Shown: positions 32,001-42,800, counted from the first letter of the stretch. The stretch is 64,000 nucleotides of DNA from an uncultured Oscillospiraceae bacterium (GCA_947581795.1 CANPVS010000004.1:36195-100194), one strand, 5' to 3'. Translations and numbers: made by a program. The notes: generated by a model not told the origin, from the letters alone.

Positions 32001-33542
32001 ATGGCCAGCAAGCACCTGAAAAAAGTGGATACCGCTGCCAAGGGCTCCCACCAGGAGGCTCCCGCGGGCTCCCATGAGCCCCCTCCCCCCAAGGAGAAAA
32101 AGGAGCCCCGGCGGCACTGGGGCTGGAAGGCGTCGGAGGAGAAAAAGGCCGCCGCCCAGAGGGCCGAACAGGAGCTGATGGACCAGGTGGCCGCCGTGCT
32201 GGAGGGCGAGTCCAGAGGACCAAGGCTGGTAAAGACCGAGCCGGTCCGCGAGACCACCGAGGCCGAGCAGGCCGCCCAGGCCGGCAAGAAGCCCCGCTTC
32301 ACCCTCCGCCGGAAGGACCAGGAGCAGGCGGACGAGGCCCAGGAGGCCGAAGCCGCTCCTCAGGAGGCAAAAAAGCGGGTCTTCTTCCGCCGGGAAAAGG
32401 TGAAGGAAGAGCCCGCCCGGGAGGAGGGCGGCGCCCTGAGCCAGCGGGATGCGGCGGGGGCGATCATCGCCCTGGTGGCGGCGCTGGTGCTCCTGGCGGC
32501 CACGGCTGTGGTATACGTCTACCGGGACAGCTTCTCCCCCGACGGGATGATCCTGTCCGTGGACAAGGCCTCCACCCCCAATGACGAGTATGTCTTCGAC
32601 GCCGGCTCCGGCCAGGCGTTCGCCGCCGCGGGCAAGGGTCTCGCGGTGGCCAACTCCGGCGGTCTGGAGCTGCTGGACGGCAGCGGCGCGCCGGTGACCA
32701 GCATGGTCATGCAGATGGAGAACCCCACCGCCGCCGGCTGCAATGACTTCGCCGTATTCTACGACCTGGGCGGCACCCACATGGCCGTGGCCTGGTTCGA
32801 CGGCACGGTGGAGGAGCTTACCCCGGCGGGCAACATCATCTCCGCCACCGTCTCCGAGACCGGCTTCATCGCCGTCACCACCGAGTACACGGGCCGCCGG
32901 GCCCTGGTCACCGTATACGACCCCGACCTGGAAGAGGTATACCGATGGTACTCCTCCTCCGCCTGGGTCCTGAGCGCCCACGTGTCCCCCGACGGGCGGA
33001 AGCTGGCGGTACTGTCCTACACGGTCAGCGGCAGCGAGGTCCGGTTCTTCGAGCTGAGCCAGGAGGGCCAGAAAGGCACCTTCTTCGTGGCCGACACGGT
33101 GCTGCTGGACGTGCACTGGTTCTCCTCCGACAGGCTCTGCGCCCTGTCCGGGGAGCAGGTGTTCTTCTTCAACGCCCAGGGCGAGTGGCAGAACACCTAC
33201 GCCTTCGCCGGCCAGTATCTGGTGGGCTACACCTTCGACGGCGCCAACTGCGCGGCCTTCGCCCTGAGCCCCTACCGGGCGGGCACCACCGCCACGCTGG
33301 TGAGCCTGGACCCCACGGGCGTGGAACTGGGCACCGCGGAGGTGGACAGCGGCATCGTGTGCCTCACGGCGTCTGACCTGGAGATCATGGTCCTGTGCTC
33401 CGACGGGGCCACGCTCTACAACAGTTCCCTTGCCGAGAAGGGACAGCTCACCGGCCTGCCCGGCTTCAAATACGCCCTGCTCCGGTCCCGGGGCGAGGCC
33501 CTTCTCATCGCCTCCAACTACGCGGAGGTATACACCTTCTGA
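32001..33542 (+). CDS. DUF5711 family membrane-anchored beta-propeller protein
   Basis: The 513-aa protein has a highly charged, Lys/Glu/Pro-rich cytoplasmic N-terminus of about 150 residues and one membrane span (AGAIIALVAALVLLAATAVV, about 153-172). Its extracellular part has repeating four-strand units with WD-like turns, for example HVSPDGRKLAVLSY near 330. This layout fits the clostridial DUF5711 family of predicted propellers, whose function is unknown. It has its own promoter and is followed 48 bp later by a CvpA-type gene and then clpE on the same strand, so the three are likely cotranscribed. Start chosen at ATG 32001, with AAGGGGAGACC upstream. Confidence 0.82.
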   Translation: MASKHLKKVDTAAKGSHQEAPAGSHEPPPPKEKKEPRRHWGWKASEEKKAAAQRAEQELMDQVAAVLEGESRGPRLVKTEPVRETTEAEQAAQAGKKPRFTLRRKDQEQADEAQEAEAAPQEAKKRVFFRREKVKEEPAREEGGALSQRDAAGAIIALVAALVLLAATAVVYVYRDSFSPDGMILSVDKASTPNDEYVFDAGSGQAFAAAGKGLAVANSGGLELLDGSGAPVTSMVMQMENPTAAGCNDFAVFYDLGGTHMAVAWFDGTVEELTPAGNIISATVSETGFIAVTTEYTGRRALVTVYDPDLEEVYRWYSSSAWVLSAHVSPDGRKLAVLSYTVSGSEVRFFELSQEGQKGTFFVADTVLLDVHWFSSDRLCALSGEQVFFFNAQGEWQNTYAFAGQYLVGYTFDGANCAAFALSPYRAGTTATLVSLDPTGVELGTAEVDSGIVCLTASDLEIMVLCSDGATLYNSSLAEKGQLTGLPGFKYALLRSRGEALLIASNYAEVYTF

Positions 33543-33590
33543 CAAGCAGCCATCCCAACACCATCACATGATCACGAGAGGTAGCGTCTT

Positions 33591-34394
33591 ATGTCCAAGG
33601 TCGAATCCATCGTCGATTCCGTCACCCAGTCCGTGTCCACCCTGTCCATTTCGGTCAACGCGGTCATCAACGTCCTGCTCATCGTCATACTGGTCGTATG
33701 CGCCTGGCAGGGTTATAAAAAGGGCATCATCATGGGAATTATCGAGGTGCTGGTGATAATACTATCTCTATATGGCGCCCAGCTCCTCAGCGACACCTAC
33801 TCCTATGAGATCATCCCGGTGCTGAAACCCTTTGTGAGCGGCTATATGGAGACCCAGGTGGAGAACAACACCTACGAGGCCTTCGGCTACGCCAAGAATG
33901 AGGATACCGGCGCCTACGACGTGCCCTACTCCATGACAGACATGCTCAACTCCGACTCCACCAAGAAGGACGAGATCGTCTACACCACCTATAAGGGCCT
34001 GGGCCTGTACGACGACATGGCCCGGAACCTGACGGACAAGACCATGGCCTACGCCGGGGAGAACAACGCCTCCCTGTCCTCCGCCGTGGTCACCATCACC
34101 TGCCAGTCCATCACCTGGTACGGCGGGTTCCTCATCGCGTTCGTCATCCTCTTCGCCATCCTCATGGTGATCGTGAATATCCCCAACCTGAGCTTCAAGA
34201 TCCCCTACGTGGGCATCGTGAACGATATCGGCGGTATCGTGATCGGCCTGTTCGTGGGCGCGCTGATCTGCTCGGTGATCGTGTGGGTATTCAACTTCGC
34301 GGGTCTGCTCCTGCCGGAGGAGGAGCTCCGGGCCACCGGCCTGGCCAACTTCTTCCTGACGAAGGACCTGCTGGGCAACTACATATCCCTCTGA
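33591..34394 (+). CDS. CvpA family membrane protein
   Basis: The 267-aa protein has four hydrophobic segments. Two near the N-terminus include VLLIVILVVCAWQGYKKGI, with the Y-x-x-G pattern of CvpA. A soluble stretch of about 70 residues follows and two segments lie near the C-terminus (GGFLIAFVILFAILMVIV and IGGIVIGLFVGALICSVIV). CvpA proteins are linked to colicin V production in Escherichia coli and to surface or stress phenotypes elsewhere; the molecular role is not established. GAGAGGT lies 9 nt before ATG 33591. It sits between DUF5711 and clpE. Confidence 0.82.
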   Translation: MSKVESIVDSVTQSVSTLSISVNAVINVLLIVILVVCAWQGYKKGIIMGIIEVLVIILSLYGAQLLSDTYSYEIIPVLKPFVSGYMETQVENNTYEAFGYAKNEDTGAYDVPYSMTDMLNSDSTKKDEIVYTTYKGLGLYDDMARNLTDKTMAYAGENNASLSSAVVTITCQSITWYGGFLIAFVILFAILMVIVNIPNLSFKIPYVGIVNDIGGIVIGLFVGALICSVIVWVFNFAGLLLPEEELRATGLANFFLTKDLLGNYISL

Positions 34395-34413
34395 GCTACA
34401 CAAGGAGACTTCC

Positions 34414-36738
<2,325 letters not shown>

Positions 36739-36739
36739 A

Positions 36740-36854
36740 GCCTCCCTCTGACGAGGGAGGTGGCTCGGCCGCAAGGCCGAGACGGAGGGAGAGAGAAAAA
36801 TAAATCTCTCCCCCAGTCTCACTTCGTTCGACAGCCCCCTCGTCAGAGGGGGCC
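36740..36854. repeat. Palindromic intergenic repeat, short form (locus R5)
   Basis: 115 bp with the same terminal hairpins as 2764-2894 and an inner TCGGCC-GCAA-GGCCGA stem. Starts 2 bp after the clpE stop. Confidence 0.87.
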
Positions 36855-36907
36855 TTCCAATATGTGCCGTCTGCGGCGGCCTACCACATCAGAAAGAGCG
36901 TACATAC

Positions 36908-38656
36908 ATGAAGCAGAGAGATTTTTCCGCCCACCCCCTAAAGCTGTTCGCCAGCTACTATAAGCCCCACATCCGGCTGTTTTTGCTGGACATGGGCTGC
37001 GCGCTGACGGCGTGCCTGGCCGACCTCATCTTCCCCTACGCCACCCGCTACACCCTGAACACCCTCCTGCCGGACCGGTTGTTCGGCCTGTTTTTCGCCG
37101 TCATGGCCATCCTGGCCGGGGCCTACATCGTGAAAGCCGTGTGCAAGTACATCATCACCTACCTGGGCCACCTCATGGGTGTGCGGCTGGAGGCGGACAT
37201 GCGCACGGACATCCTCACCCACATCCAGACCCTGTCCTTTTCCTTCTTCGACCATAACCGCACCGGCGTGCTCATGAGCCGCATTACCAACGATTTGTTC
37301 TCCATCACGGAGCTTTCGCACCACGGGCCGGAGAACCTGATGACCAGTCTGGTGACCATCCTGGGCGCCTTTGCCATCCTGTGCACCATCTGCTGGCCCC
37401 TGGCCCTCATCATCCTGGCGGTGGTGCCCCTCTTTATCCTGTTCACCATCCACTGGAACGGCCGCATGGACGAGGCCAACGCGGAGGTGAAGAAGAACCT
37501 GGCGGAGATCAACGCCTCCATCGAGTCGGGCATCTCCGGCATCCGCACCGCCAAGGCCTTCGCCAACGAGGACGCGGAGGCGGACAAGTTCCGCTCTGCC
37601 AACGACGCCTTCAAGGAGTCCAAGAAGAAGTGGTACAAGACCATGGGCATCTACCACTCCGGCATCGAGTCCACCATGAGCCTCATGCAGGTGCTCACCA
37701 TCGCCGCCGGCGGGTTCTTCATCATGAAGGGGAAGATGGATTATGTCGACCTCATCACCTTCTCCCTGTACGTGTCCACCTTCACCCGGCCCGTGACTCA
37801 GCTGGCGGATTTTATCGAGACCTTCACCGACGGCATGACTGGCTTTAAGCGGTTTCTGGAGATCATGCGCACCCAGCCGGATATTCAGGATAAGCCTGGC
37901 GCAGAGGACTTGGAGAATGTGACCGGGGACGTGGAATATAAGGACGTGTCCTTCTCCTATGCCGAGGGCGACCCGGTGCTGGAGCACGTGAGCTTCACCC
38001 TTCCTCACGGGAAGTGCCTCGCCGTGGTGGGCCCCTCCGGCGGCGGAAAGACAACATTATGTCAACTTCTCCCCCGGTTCTACGATGTGACGTCCGGCTC
38101 CGTGACCATCGACGGCCACGACGTGCGGGACGTGACCCAGCACAGCCTGCGCCGGGCCATCGGCATCATCCAGCAGGACGTGTTCGTCTTCGCCGACACC
38201 ATCCGGGAGAACATCCGCTACGGCCGTCCCGACGCCACGGACGCGGAGATCGTGGCCGCCGCCATGCGGGCGGAGATCCACGAGGAGATCATGGCCATGC
38301 CCGACGGGTACGACACCTTCGTGGGGGAGCGGGGCGTGATGCTCTCCGGCGGGCAGAAGCAGCGGCTCTCCATCGCCCGGGTGTTTTTGAAAAATCCTCC
38401 GGTGCTCATCCTGGACGAGGCCACCAGCGCCCTGGACAGCGTGACGGAGCAGCACATCCAGGCCTCCCTGGACGAGCTGGCCCAGGGCCGCACCAGCATC
38501 ATCATCGCCCACCGGCTGAGCACCGTGAAGAACGCGGACATGGTGGCGGTGGTGGAGAACGAGCACATCGTGGAGCTGGGCACCCGGGAGGAGCTCATCG
38601 CGAAGGACGGGGCCTTCGCCCGGCTGTGGAAAGCCCAGAACCTGACCATGGAATAA
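36908..38656 (+). CDS. ABC exporter, fused permease and ATPase (multidrug/lipid type)
   Basis: The 582-aa half-transporter acts as a homodimer or pairs with another. Six membrane segments occupy about residues 15-320. The ATPase domain has Walker A GPSGGGKTT, Q-loop IQQDVFVF, signature MLSGGQKQRLSIA, Walker B VLILDEATSALD and H-loop IIAHRLST. It is closest in layout to MsbA/BmrA-like exporters, and substrates cannot be predicted. Only an AGAAAG weak ribosome site precedes ATG 36908. The DHH phosphoesterase gene follows 12 bp later and is probably cotranscribed. Confidence 0.92.
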   Translation: MKQRDFSAHPLKLFASYYKPHIRLFLLDMGCALTACLADLIFPYATRYTLNTLLPDRLFGLFFAVMAILAGAYIVKAVCKYIITYLGHLMGVRLEADMRTDILTHIQTLSFSFFDHNRTGVLMSRITNDLFSITELSHHGPENLMTSLVTILGAFAILCTICWPLALIILAVVPLFILFTIHWNGRMDEANAEVKKNLAEINASIESGISGIRTAKAFANEDAEADKFRSANDAFKESKKKWYKTMGIYHSGIESTMSLMQVLTIAAGGFFIMKGKMDYVDLITFSLYVSTFTRPVTQLADFIETFTDGMTGFKRFLEIMRTQPDIQDKPGAEDLENVTGDVEYKDVSFSYAEGDPVLEHVSFTLPHGKCLAVVGPSGGGKTTLCQLLPRFYDVTSGSVTIDGHDVRDVTQHSLRRAIGIIQQDVFVFADTIRENIRYGRPDATDAEIVAAAMRAEIHEEIMAMPDGYDTFVGERGVMLSGGQKQRLSIARVFLKNPPVLILDEATSALDSVTEQHIQASLDELAQGRTSIIIAHRLSTVKNADMVAVVENEHIVELGTREELIAKDGAFARLWKAQNLTME

Positions 38657-38668
38657 AGGAGGCCCTCT

Positions 38669-39625
38669 ATGGGACGCATCGACCTGGCCCGGGCCGCGGC
38701 GCTTCTGGCGGCCGCGGACAATGTTCTCATCATCACCCATGTCCGCCCGGACGGGGACGCCGCCGGCAGCGGCTGCGCCCTGTGCCGGGGCCTGCGGGCG
38801 CTGGGCAAGGAGGCCTATCTCGCCGCCAACCCGCCCAGTATGGCCCGGTATGAAAAGTACATGACCCCTTATTTTGCCCCGGACGGGTTCGCGCCCGCTT
38901 TCACGGCGGCGGTGGACACCCCGGGTCCGGCCCAGTTCCCGGCGGGCTGGGAGCATCTGGCGGAACGGACCGACCTGGCCGTCGACCACCACGGCACCAA
39001 CTCCGGCTACGCGGCAGCTACTTACCTGGAACCGGACAGCGCCGCCACCGGGGAGCTGATATACCTGGCGCTCAAGGCTCTGAACGCCCCTATAGACGCC
39101 GGGACCGCCGAGGCGCTGTACGTAGCTCTTTCCACCGATACCAACTGTTTCCGCACACCGGGCACCACCGGCCGCACCCTTTCCATCGCCGGGTCCCTGC
39201 GGAATGCGGGCTTTGACGCGGCGGACCTGACCCGGCGGCTTTTCGAGACAAAGTCCCCGGCCCGGCTGCGGCTGGAGAGCGCCCTGTTCGGTTCCATGAT
39301 GCTGGCGGGCGGCGTATGCGCCATGACCCTGCCCCTGGACACCGTCCGGGCCTGCGGGGCCACGGAGGACGACATGGACAAGCTGAGCCTCCTCACCATG
39401 CTGCCCGAGGGCGTCTGGGCGGGCCTGCTCATCCGGGAGCTTCCCGACGGGACGTGGAAGGCGTCCCTGCGCACGGATGGGTCCGTCCACGCGGGGGACA
39501 TCCTCCATGCCCTGAGCCCCACCGGCGGGGGCCACGCCGACGCCGCCGGGGCGGTGATGTCCGGGCCCCCGGAGGCCATCCAAACAGCCGTTCTGGCCGG
39601 GCTGAAACGGGTGAAAAACGGCTGA
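38669..39625 (+). CDS. DHH/DHHA1 phosphoesterase, NrnA-type oligoribonuclease/pAp phosphatase
   Basis: The 318-aa protein has THVRPDGDAAGSG (motif I, with the DxD metal ligands near residue 29), AAVDTPGP (motif II aspartate), VDHHGTN (DHH) and a C-terminal GGGHADAAGA substrate loop. These define the NrnA group that degrades very short RNAs and dephosphorylates 3'-phosphoadenosine 5'-phosphate; related proteins hydrolyse pGpG or pApA. All metal-binding aspartates and histidines are visible. AAAGGAGG precedes ATG 38669 at 8 nt. Confidence 0.87.
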   Translation: MGRIDLARAAALLAAADNVLIITHVRPDGDAAGSGCALCRGLRALGKEAYLAANPPSMARYEKYMTPYFAPDGFAPAFTAAVDTPGPAQFPAGWEHLAERTDLAVDHHGTNSGYAAATYLEPDSAATGELIYLALKALNAPIDAGTAEALYVALSTDTNCFRTPGTTGRTLSIAGSLRNAGFDAADLTRRLFETKSPARLRLESALFGSMMLAGGVCAMTLPLDTVRACGATEDDMDKLSLLTMLPEGVWAGLLIRELPDGTWKASLRTDGSVHAGDILHALSPTGGGHADAAGAVMSGPPEAIQTAVLAGLKRVKNG

Positions 39626-39713
39626 TCCTGCAGGAAAAATTTCAAATAATTTAACTAATAGGGCCCTGTTTGTTCAGACATCATAAAAATTTCCAAAAAC
39701 TTGAAAAATATCC

Positions 39714-39743
39714 TTGACGAACCCGCCGAAATGTGATTAGATA
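39714..39743 (+). promoter_or_regulatory. Candidate promoter of a small RNA
   Basis: TTGACG, 18-bp spacer, TAGATA (or TAGATAAT). No reading frame follows on this strand, but a strong terminator lies 165 bp downstream. Confidence 0.45.
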
Positions 39744-39853
39744 ATACCAGAAGGTCGGAGCACTGTCTTCTGGCCGTTGAATTTGCCGCCGGCCACGCCC
39801 CTGTAAATGGGCCACCCTTTTAACTCCCCTTTCTCCTCTTGATGCTTTCTCAT
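39737..39853 (-). CDS. Possible 38-aa basic peptide
   Basis: ATG 39853 is preceded on the minus strand by AAAGGAG with 8-nt spacing. It opens a 38-codon frame beginning MRKHQEEKGELKGWPIYRG and ending RPSGII. It is hydrophilic, basic and without cysteines; I recognise no family. No convincing minus-strand promoter is visible. It overlaps the plus-strand candidate small RNA, so either the ribosome site is coincidental or the two transcripts are antisense to each other. Confidence 0.3.
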   Translation of the reverse strand: MRKHQEEKGELKGWPIYRGVAGGKFNGQKTVLRPSGII

Positions 39854-39946
39854 ACAGGAAACTCCTTTCCAACTTCCGAAGCGCACAGGGGTGTGGCTTT
39901 TATAAAGCAACTGGGAACCGCGTTTGCGGTTCCCAGTTGCTTTTCC
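39750..39946 (+). ncRNA. Candidate small RNA in the nrnA-psuK gap
   Basis: It is bounded by the promoter at 39714-39743 and a perfect 15-bp terminator. The body has a 5' stem CCAGAAG...CTTCTGG and a GGCCACGCCC...GGGCC pairing, and no open frame. I recognise no Rfam family from memory. Confidence 0.35.
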
Positions 39947-39951
39947 TTTTT
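39907..39951 (+). terminator. Strong intrinsic terminator
   Basis: GCAACTGGGAACCGC, loop GTTT, and the perfect 15-bp complement, then TTTTCCTTTTT. It ends either the candidate small RNA or the nrnA transcript 280 bp upstream. Confidence 0.85.
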
Positions 39952-39957
39952 GAATAA

Positions 39958-40140
39958 GCCTCGCAGAGTTTGCGCCCGCAGGCGCAAATAAAGTGGGATG
40001 ATTTTTCCGGGGGCGTGTACCTCGGAAAAATCTCTTATCGGCCCGCAAACGTGAACGCCTCCGCCTTTTCGGCGGAGGCGCTTTGCGCTGCAGCGGGCCG
40101 CAGCCTTCTCGTTTGAAAGGGTCTCCCTTTCAAGCGACTA
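39958..40140 (-). repeat. 183-bp multi-hairpin element, copy B
   Basis: Read on the minus strand it aligns end-to-end with 19439-19621. Hairpin order, linkers (GAGAAG, TCCCACTT) and terminal CTCTGCGAGGC are shared. The inner stem is CCTCCGCC/GGCGGAGG instead of CCCCCATCC/GGATGGGGG, and the last hairpin TTTGCGCC/GGCGCAAA instead of TTCGGCTC/GAGCCGAA. Its first three bases are the TAG stop codon of psuK. Confidence 0.85.
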
Positions 40141-41031
40141 AAACGGTCTCAAAACCGCCAGCGCCGCGGTGACCGCGCCGGGGTTTGCGATAGTGATGCC
40201 CGCGGCGGTGACGCCCATGGCCGTGCAGTCGGAAAAGCTCATCCCGGCGGCCAGGCCCACGGTGAGGGCCGCGGTCATGCTGTCCCCCGCGCCGGTGGCG
40301 TCCACCACTTCGGTATGGACGCTCCGTTTGGCGAATATCTCCCCGCCGGCCTCGCCGCAGATCACGCCCTCGGAGGCCATGGAGATGACCACGCGCTTCA
40401 CCCCGGCGGCCAGAAGCGCCCGGATGCACGCCTCCGGGCCAGTGGCCCCGATCAGGGCCTCCGCCTCGGCCAGGTTGGCCTTCAGGGTGTGGATGTGGCC
40501 CAGGATGGGCCGCAGGCGCACGCACTTCGTGGTGGACACGCAGTCCGCCACCAGCGGCGCGGCCAGATTTTCGCCGATATATTTCAACGTCCCCTGGGGC
40601 AGGTTGGCGTCCGCCACCACCGCCCCGCAGTCGGAAAGGTCCCCGAGAAAGCCGCTGACGAACGCCCGGTCCATCCGGGCGCACAGGGCCATGTCGTTGA
40701 CGCAGGCGGCCACGTCCCCGTGCTCGTCGCAGATATAGAGATAGCGGTTGTTGGGCTCGTCCGCCCAGCGGCAGCCGGAGATATCCACCACGTACCGATC
40801 GCTCTCCGCCTGGATGACGCTCTCGTGCTCGTCCCGGCCCAGGAGGGAGTAAAAGGCGGTGTCCGCCCCCAGCAGGGAGCAGTTGCGGGCGATGTTCCAG
40901 CCCACGCCCCCCAGGGTGGTCCGCACCTTGCCCAGGATGGAGTCTCCCCCGGCCAGGGGGGCCTCCGCCCGGCCGCTTATGTCCACGTTCAGCGCGCCGA
41001 TAACGGCGACTTTTCTTTTTTCCTCATTCAT
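40138..41031 (-). CDS. psuK: Pseudouridine kinase (PfkB family)
   Basis: The 297-aa kinase phosphorylates pseudouridine at the 5' position, providing the PsuG substrate. It follows the E. coli PsuK (YeiC) pattern closely as I remember it: VAVIGALNVDISG, GKVRTTLGGVGWNIARNCSLLG, VVADANLPQGTL and IHTLKANLAEAEALIG. The catalytic loop is DATGAGDS near residue 240. General ribokinases lack these segments. ATG 41031 has no Shine-Dalgarno, and a TACAAT box ends 6 nt before it, so the mRNA is probably leaderless. Divergent from the ybaK gene; psuG is 25 kb away. The stop codon merges with structured element copy B. Confidence 0.8.
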   Translation of the reverse strand: MNEEKRKVAVIGALNVDISGRAEAPLAGGDSILGKVRTTLGGVGWNIARNCSLLGADTAFYSLLGRDEHESVIQAESDRYVVDISGCRWADEPNNRYLYICDEHGDVAACVNDMALCARMDRAFVSGFLGDLSDCGAVVADANLPQGTLKYIGENLAAPLVADCVSTTKCVRLRPILGHIHTLKANLAEAEALIGATGPEACIRALLAAGVKRVVISMASEGVICGEAGGEIFAKRSVHTEVVDATGAGDSMTAALTVGLAAGMSFSDCTAMGVTAAGITIANPGAVTAALAVLRPF

Positions 41032-41037
41032 GCTATT

Positions 41038-41065
41038 ATTGTAGCGCATATTTTCCATTTTGCAA
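41038..41065 (-). promoter_or_regulatory. Promoter of psuK, placed for a leaderless mRNA
   Basis: Minus strand TTGCAA, 16-bp spacer, TACAAT, then 6 nt to the ATG. Its -35 box overlaps the ribosome site of the divergent ybaK gene. Confidence 0.7.
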
Positions 41066-41078
41066 GGAGAATCCCACC

Positions 41079-41558
41079 ATGAACATCGAAAAAGTACGGG
41101 TTTTTTTGGAAGAAAAAGGGTTTTTGGACCGGCTGCACGAGTTCCCCCAATCCACCGCCACAGTGGACCTGGCTGCGGAGGCATTGGGGGTGGACCCGGA
41201 CCAGATCGCCAAGACCATCTCCTTCTACCACGGGGACGGGGCGGTGCTGGTGGTGGCCGCGGGCAAACGGCGCATCGATAACCGCAAGTTCAAGGACCAA
41301 TTCGGCTGCAAGGCCAAAATGCTCTCGGCCGAGGACACGGAGCGCCTGACCGGCAACGCCCCCGGCGGCGTGTGCCCCTTCCTGGTCCCGCCCCAAGCGG
41401 AGGTGTGGATGGACGTGAGCCTCAAGGACCACGAGACGGTCTATCCCGCCGCGGGCAGCGCCCACTCCGGCGTGGCCCTCTCCTGGCAGGAGCTGGAGAG
41501 CCTCTGTTCCCCCGCGGGCTGGTGCGACGTGTGCAAGGAACGGGAGGCGCAGCCATGA
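41079..41558 (+). CDS. YbaK/EbsC family trans-editing aminoacyl-tRNA deacylase
   Basis: The 159-aa YbaK-fold protein hydrolyses mis-charged tRNAs such as Cys-tRNA(Pro). It has ALGVDPDQIAKTISFYHGD, VLVVAAGKRRIDNRKF (the substrate lysine region), GGVCPF and VWMDVSLKDHETVYPAAGSAHSG, all typical of this family. Exact specificity (cysteine, alanine or other) is not evident. AAGGAG is 8 nt before ATG 41079. It overlaps the chromate transporter gene by 4 bp (ATGA), so the three genes to 42672 form an operon. Confidence 0.88.
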   Translation: MNIEKVRVFLEEKGFLDRLHEFPQSTATVDLAAEALGVDPDQIAKTISFYHGDGAVLVVAAGKRRIDNRKFKDQFGCKAKMLSAEDTERLTGNAPGGVCPFLVPPQAEVWMDVSLKDHETVYPAAGSAHSGVALSWQELESLCSPAGWCDVCKEREAQP

Positions 41559-42100
41559 AGATATACTGGGAGCTTTTCGTCACCTTCTTCCGCATGGGCG
41601 CCATCACCTTCGGCGGCGGCTATGCCATGCTCCCCATCCTCCAGCGGGAGGTGGTGGAGGGCCGGGGCTGGTGCACCAACGAGGAGCTGACGGACTATTA
41701 CGCCATCGGCCAGTGCACCCCCGGCATCATCGCCGTGAACACCGCCACCTTCATCGGCTTCAAGCAGAAGGGCGTCCCCGGGGCCATCGCCGCCACTTAC
41801 TCCCTGGTGCTGCCCAGCTTCATCATCATCGGCCTCATCGCCGCGCTTCTGCAGAACTTCGCGGATTACGCCGTCGTCCAGAACGCCTTCGCCGGCATCC
41901 GGGTGGCGGTGACCGTGCTCATCCTGAACGCGGTCATCAAGCTTCTGAAGTCCTCCGCGGTGGATAAGCTCACCGCCTGCATCTTCGTCGCGGCGGCGCT
42001 TTTGAGCCTTTTCCTGGACGTGTCCCCGGTACTGTTCGTGCTGGCCGCCGGTATCATCGGCGTGGCCCTTCAAATGCGGAAGGGGGCGGCGAAGAAATGA
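41555..42100 (+). CDS. Chromate transporter, short-chain subunit 1
   Basis: A 181-aa CHR-family membrane protein with the motifs FGGGYAMLPILQREVVE and QCTPGIIAVNTATFIGFK in the N-terminal half, and about five or six membrane segments. Short-chain CHR proteins come as adjacent pairs that together equal one long ChrA. They export chromate, or probably other anions in gut anaerobes. It overlaps the second subunit by 4 bp. Confidence 0.9.
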   Translation: MKIYWELFVTFFRMGAITFGGGYAMLPILQREVVEGRGWCTNEELTDYYAIGQCTPGIIAVNTATFIGFKQKGVPGAIAATYSLVLPSFIIIGLIAALLQNFADYAVVQNAFAGIRVAVTVLILNAVIKLLKSSAVDKLTACIFVAAALLSLFLDVSPVLFVLAAGIIGVALQMRKGAAKK

Positions 42101-42672
42101 TATTCCTGCAGCTTTTCTGGGAGTTTTTCAAGACCGGCCTGTTCGCCGTGGGCGGCGGCCTGGCCACTCTGCCCTTCCTCTATGAGATGGGCGCGCGCAC
42201 CGGCTGGTTCACCGCCCAGCAGGTGGCGGACATGCTGGCCGTGAGCGAGTCCACCCCCGGCCCCATCGGCATCAACATGGCCGTGTACACCGGCTACACC
42301 AGCGCCGGAGTCCTGGGGAGCGTGGCCGCCCTGGTGGGCATCGTCACCCCCAGCATCATCGTCATCATCCTCATCGCCGCCGCCCTGCGGGCCTTCCGGG
42401 ACAACAAGTATGTCAAGGGCGCCTTTTACGGCATCCGCCCCGTGTCCACGGGCCTCATCGCCGCGGCGGGCGTCACCGTGGCCGCCGGGGCGCTGCTGAA
42501 TCTGGATGCCTGGGAGGGCGCGGGGAAATTCTGGACCGTGCTGGACTGGAAGGCCATCGCCCTGGCCGCGGTCATATTCGCCGTGAGCAAGGTGTTCAAG
42601 AAGCTCCACCCCGCCTTCCTCATCCTCATCGGCGCCGTCGCCGGCGCGGTGTTTAAGTTTGCCGGAGCATAA
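42097..42672 (+). CDS. Chromate transporter, short-chain subunit 2
   Basis: The 191-aa partner subunit has FAVGGGLATLPFLYEM and the SESTPGPIGINMAVYTGY signature of CHR proteins, and about six membrane segments. The pair is expected to form a heterodimer. The physiological anion is not known. A palindromic repeat in inverted orientation follows. Confidence 0.9.
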   Translation: MIFLQLFWEFFKTGLFAVGGGLATLPFLYEMGARTGWFTAQQVADMLAVSESTPGPIGINMAVYTGYTSAGVLGSVAALVGIVTPSIIVIILIAAALRAFRDNKYVKGAFYGIRPVSTGLIAAAGVTVAAGALLNLDAWEGAGKFWTVLDWKAIALAAVIFAVSKVFKKLHPAFLILIGAVAGAVFKFAGA

Positions 42673-42682
42673 ACCGAATAAC

Positions 42683-42800
42683 GGCCCCCTCTGACGAGGG
42701 GGCTGTCAGCGCCTTTGGCGCTGACTGGGGGAGAGATATTATCATTCTCTCCCTCCGTCTCCGGCTTGCGCCGGAGCCACCTCCCTCGTCAGAGGGAGGC
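42683..42800. repeat. Palindromic intergenic repeat, short form, inverted (locus R6)
   Basis: 118 bp starting GGCCCCCTCTGACGAGGGGG and ending CCTCCCTCGTCAGAGGGAGG, i.e. opposite to the other copies relative to the preceding gene. Inner stems TCAGCGCC/GGCGCTGA and CTCCGGCTTGCGCCGGAG are intact. Confidence 0.87.

Noticed and set aside
34395..34413. CtsR operator before clpE
   Set aside because: Only 19 bp separate clpE from the CvpA-type gene; no promoter or direct heptad repeat fits there.
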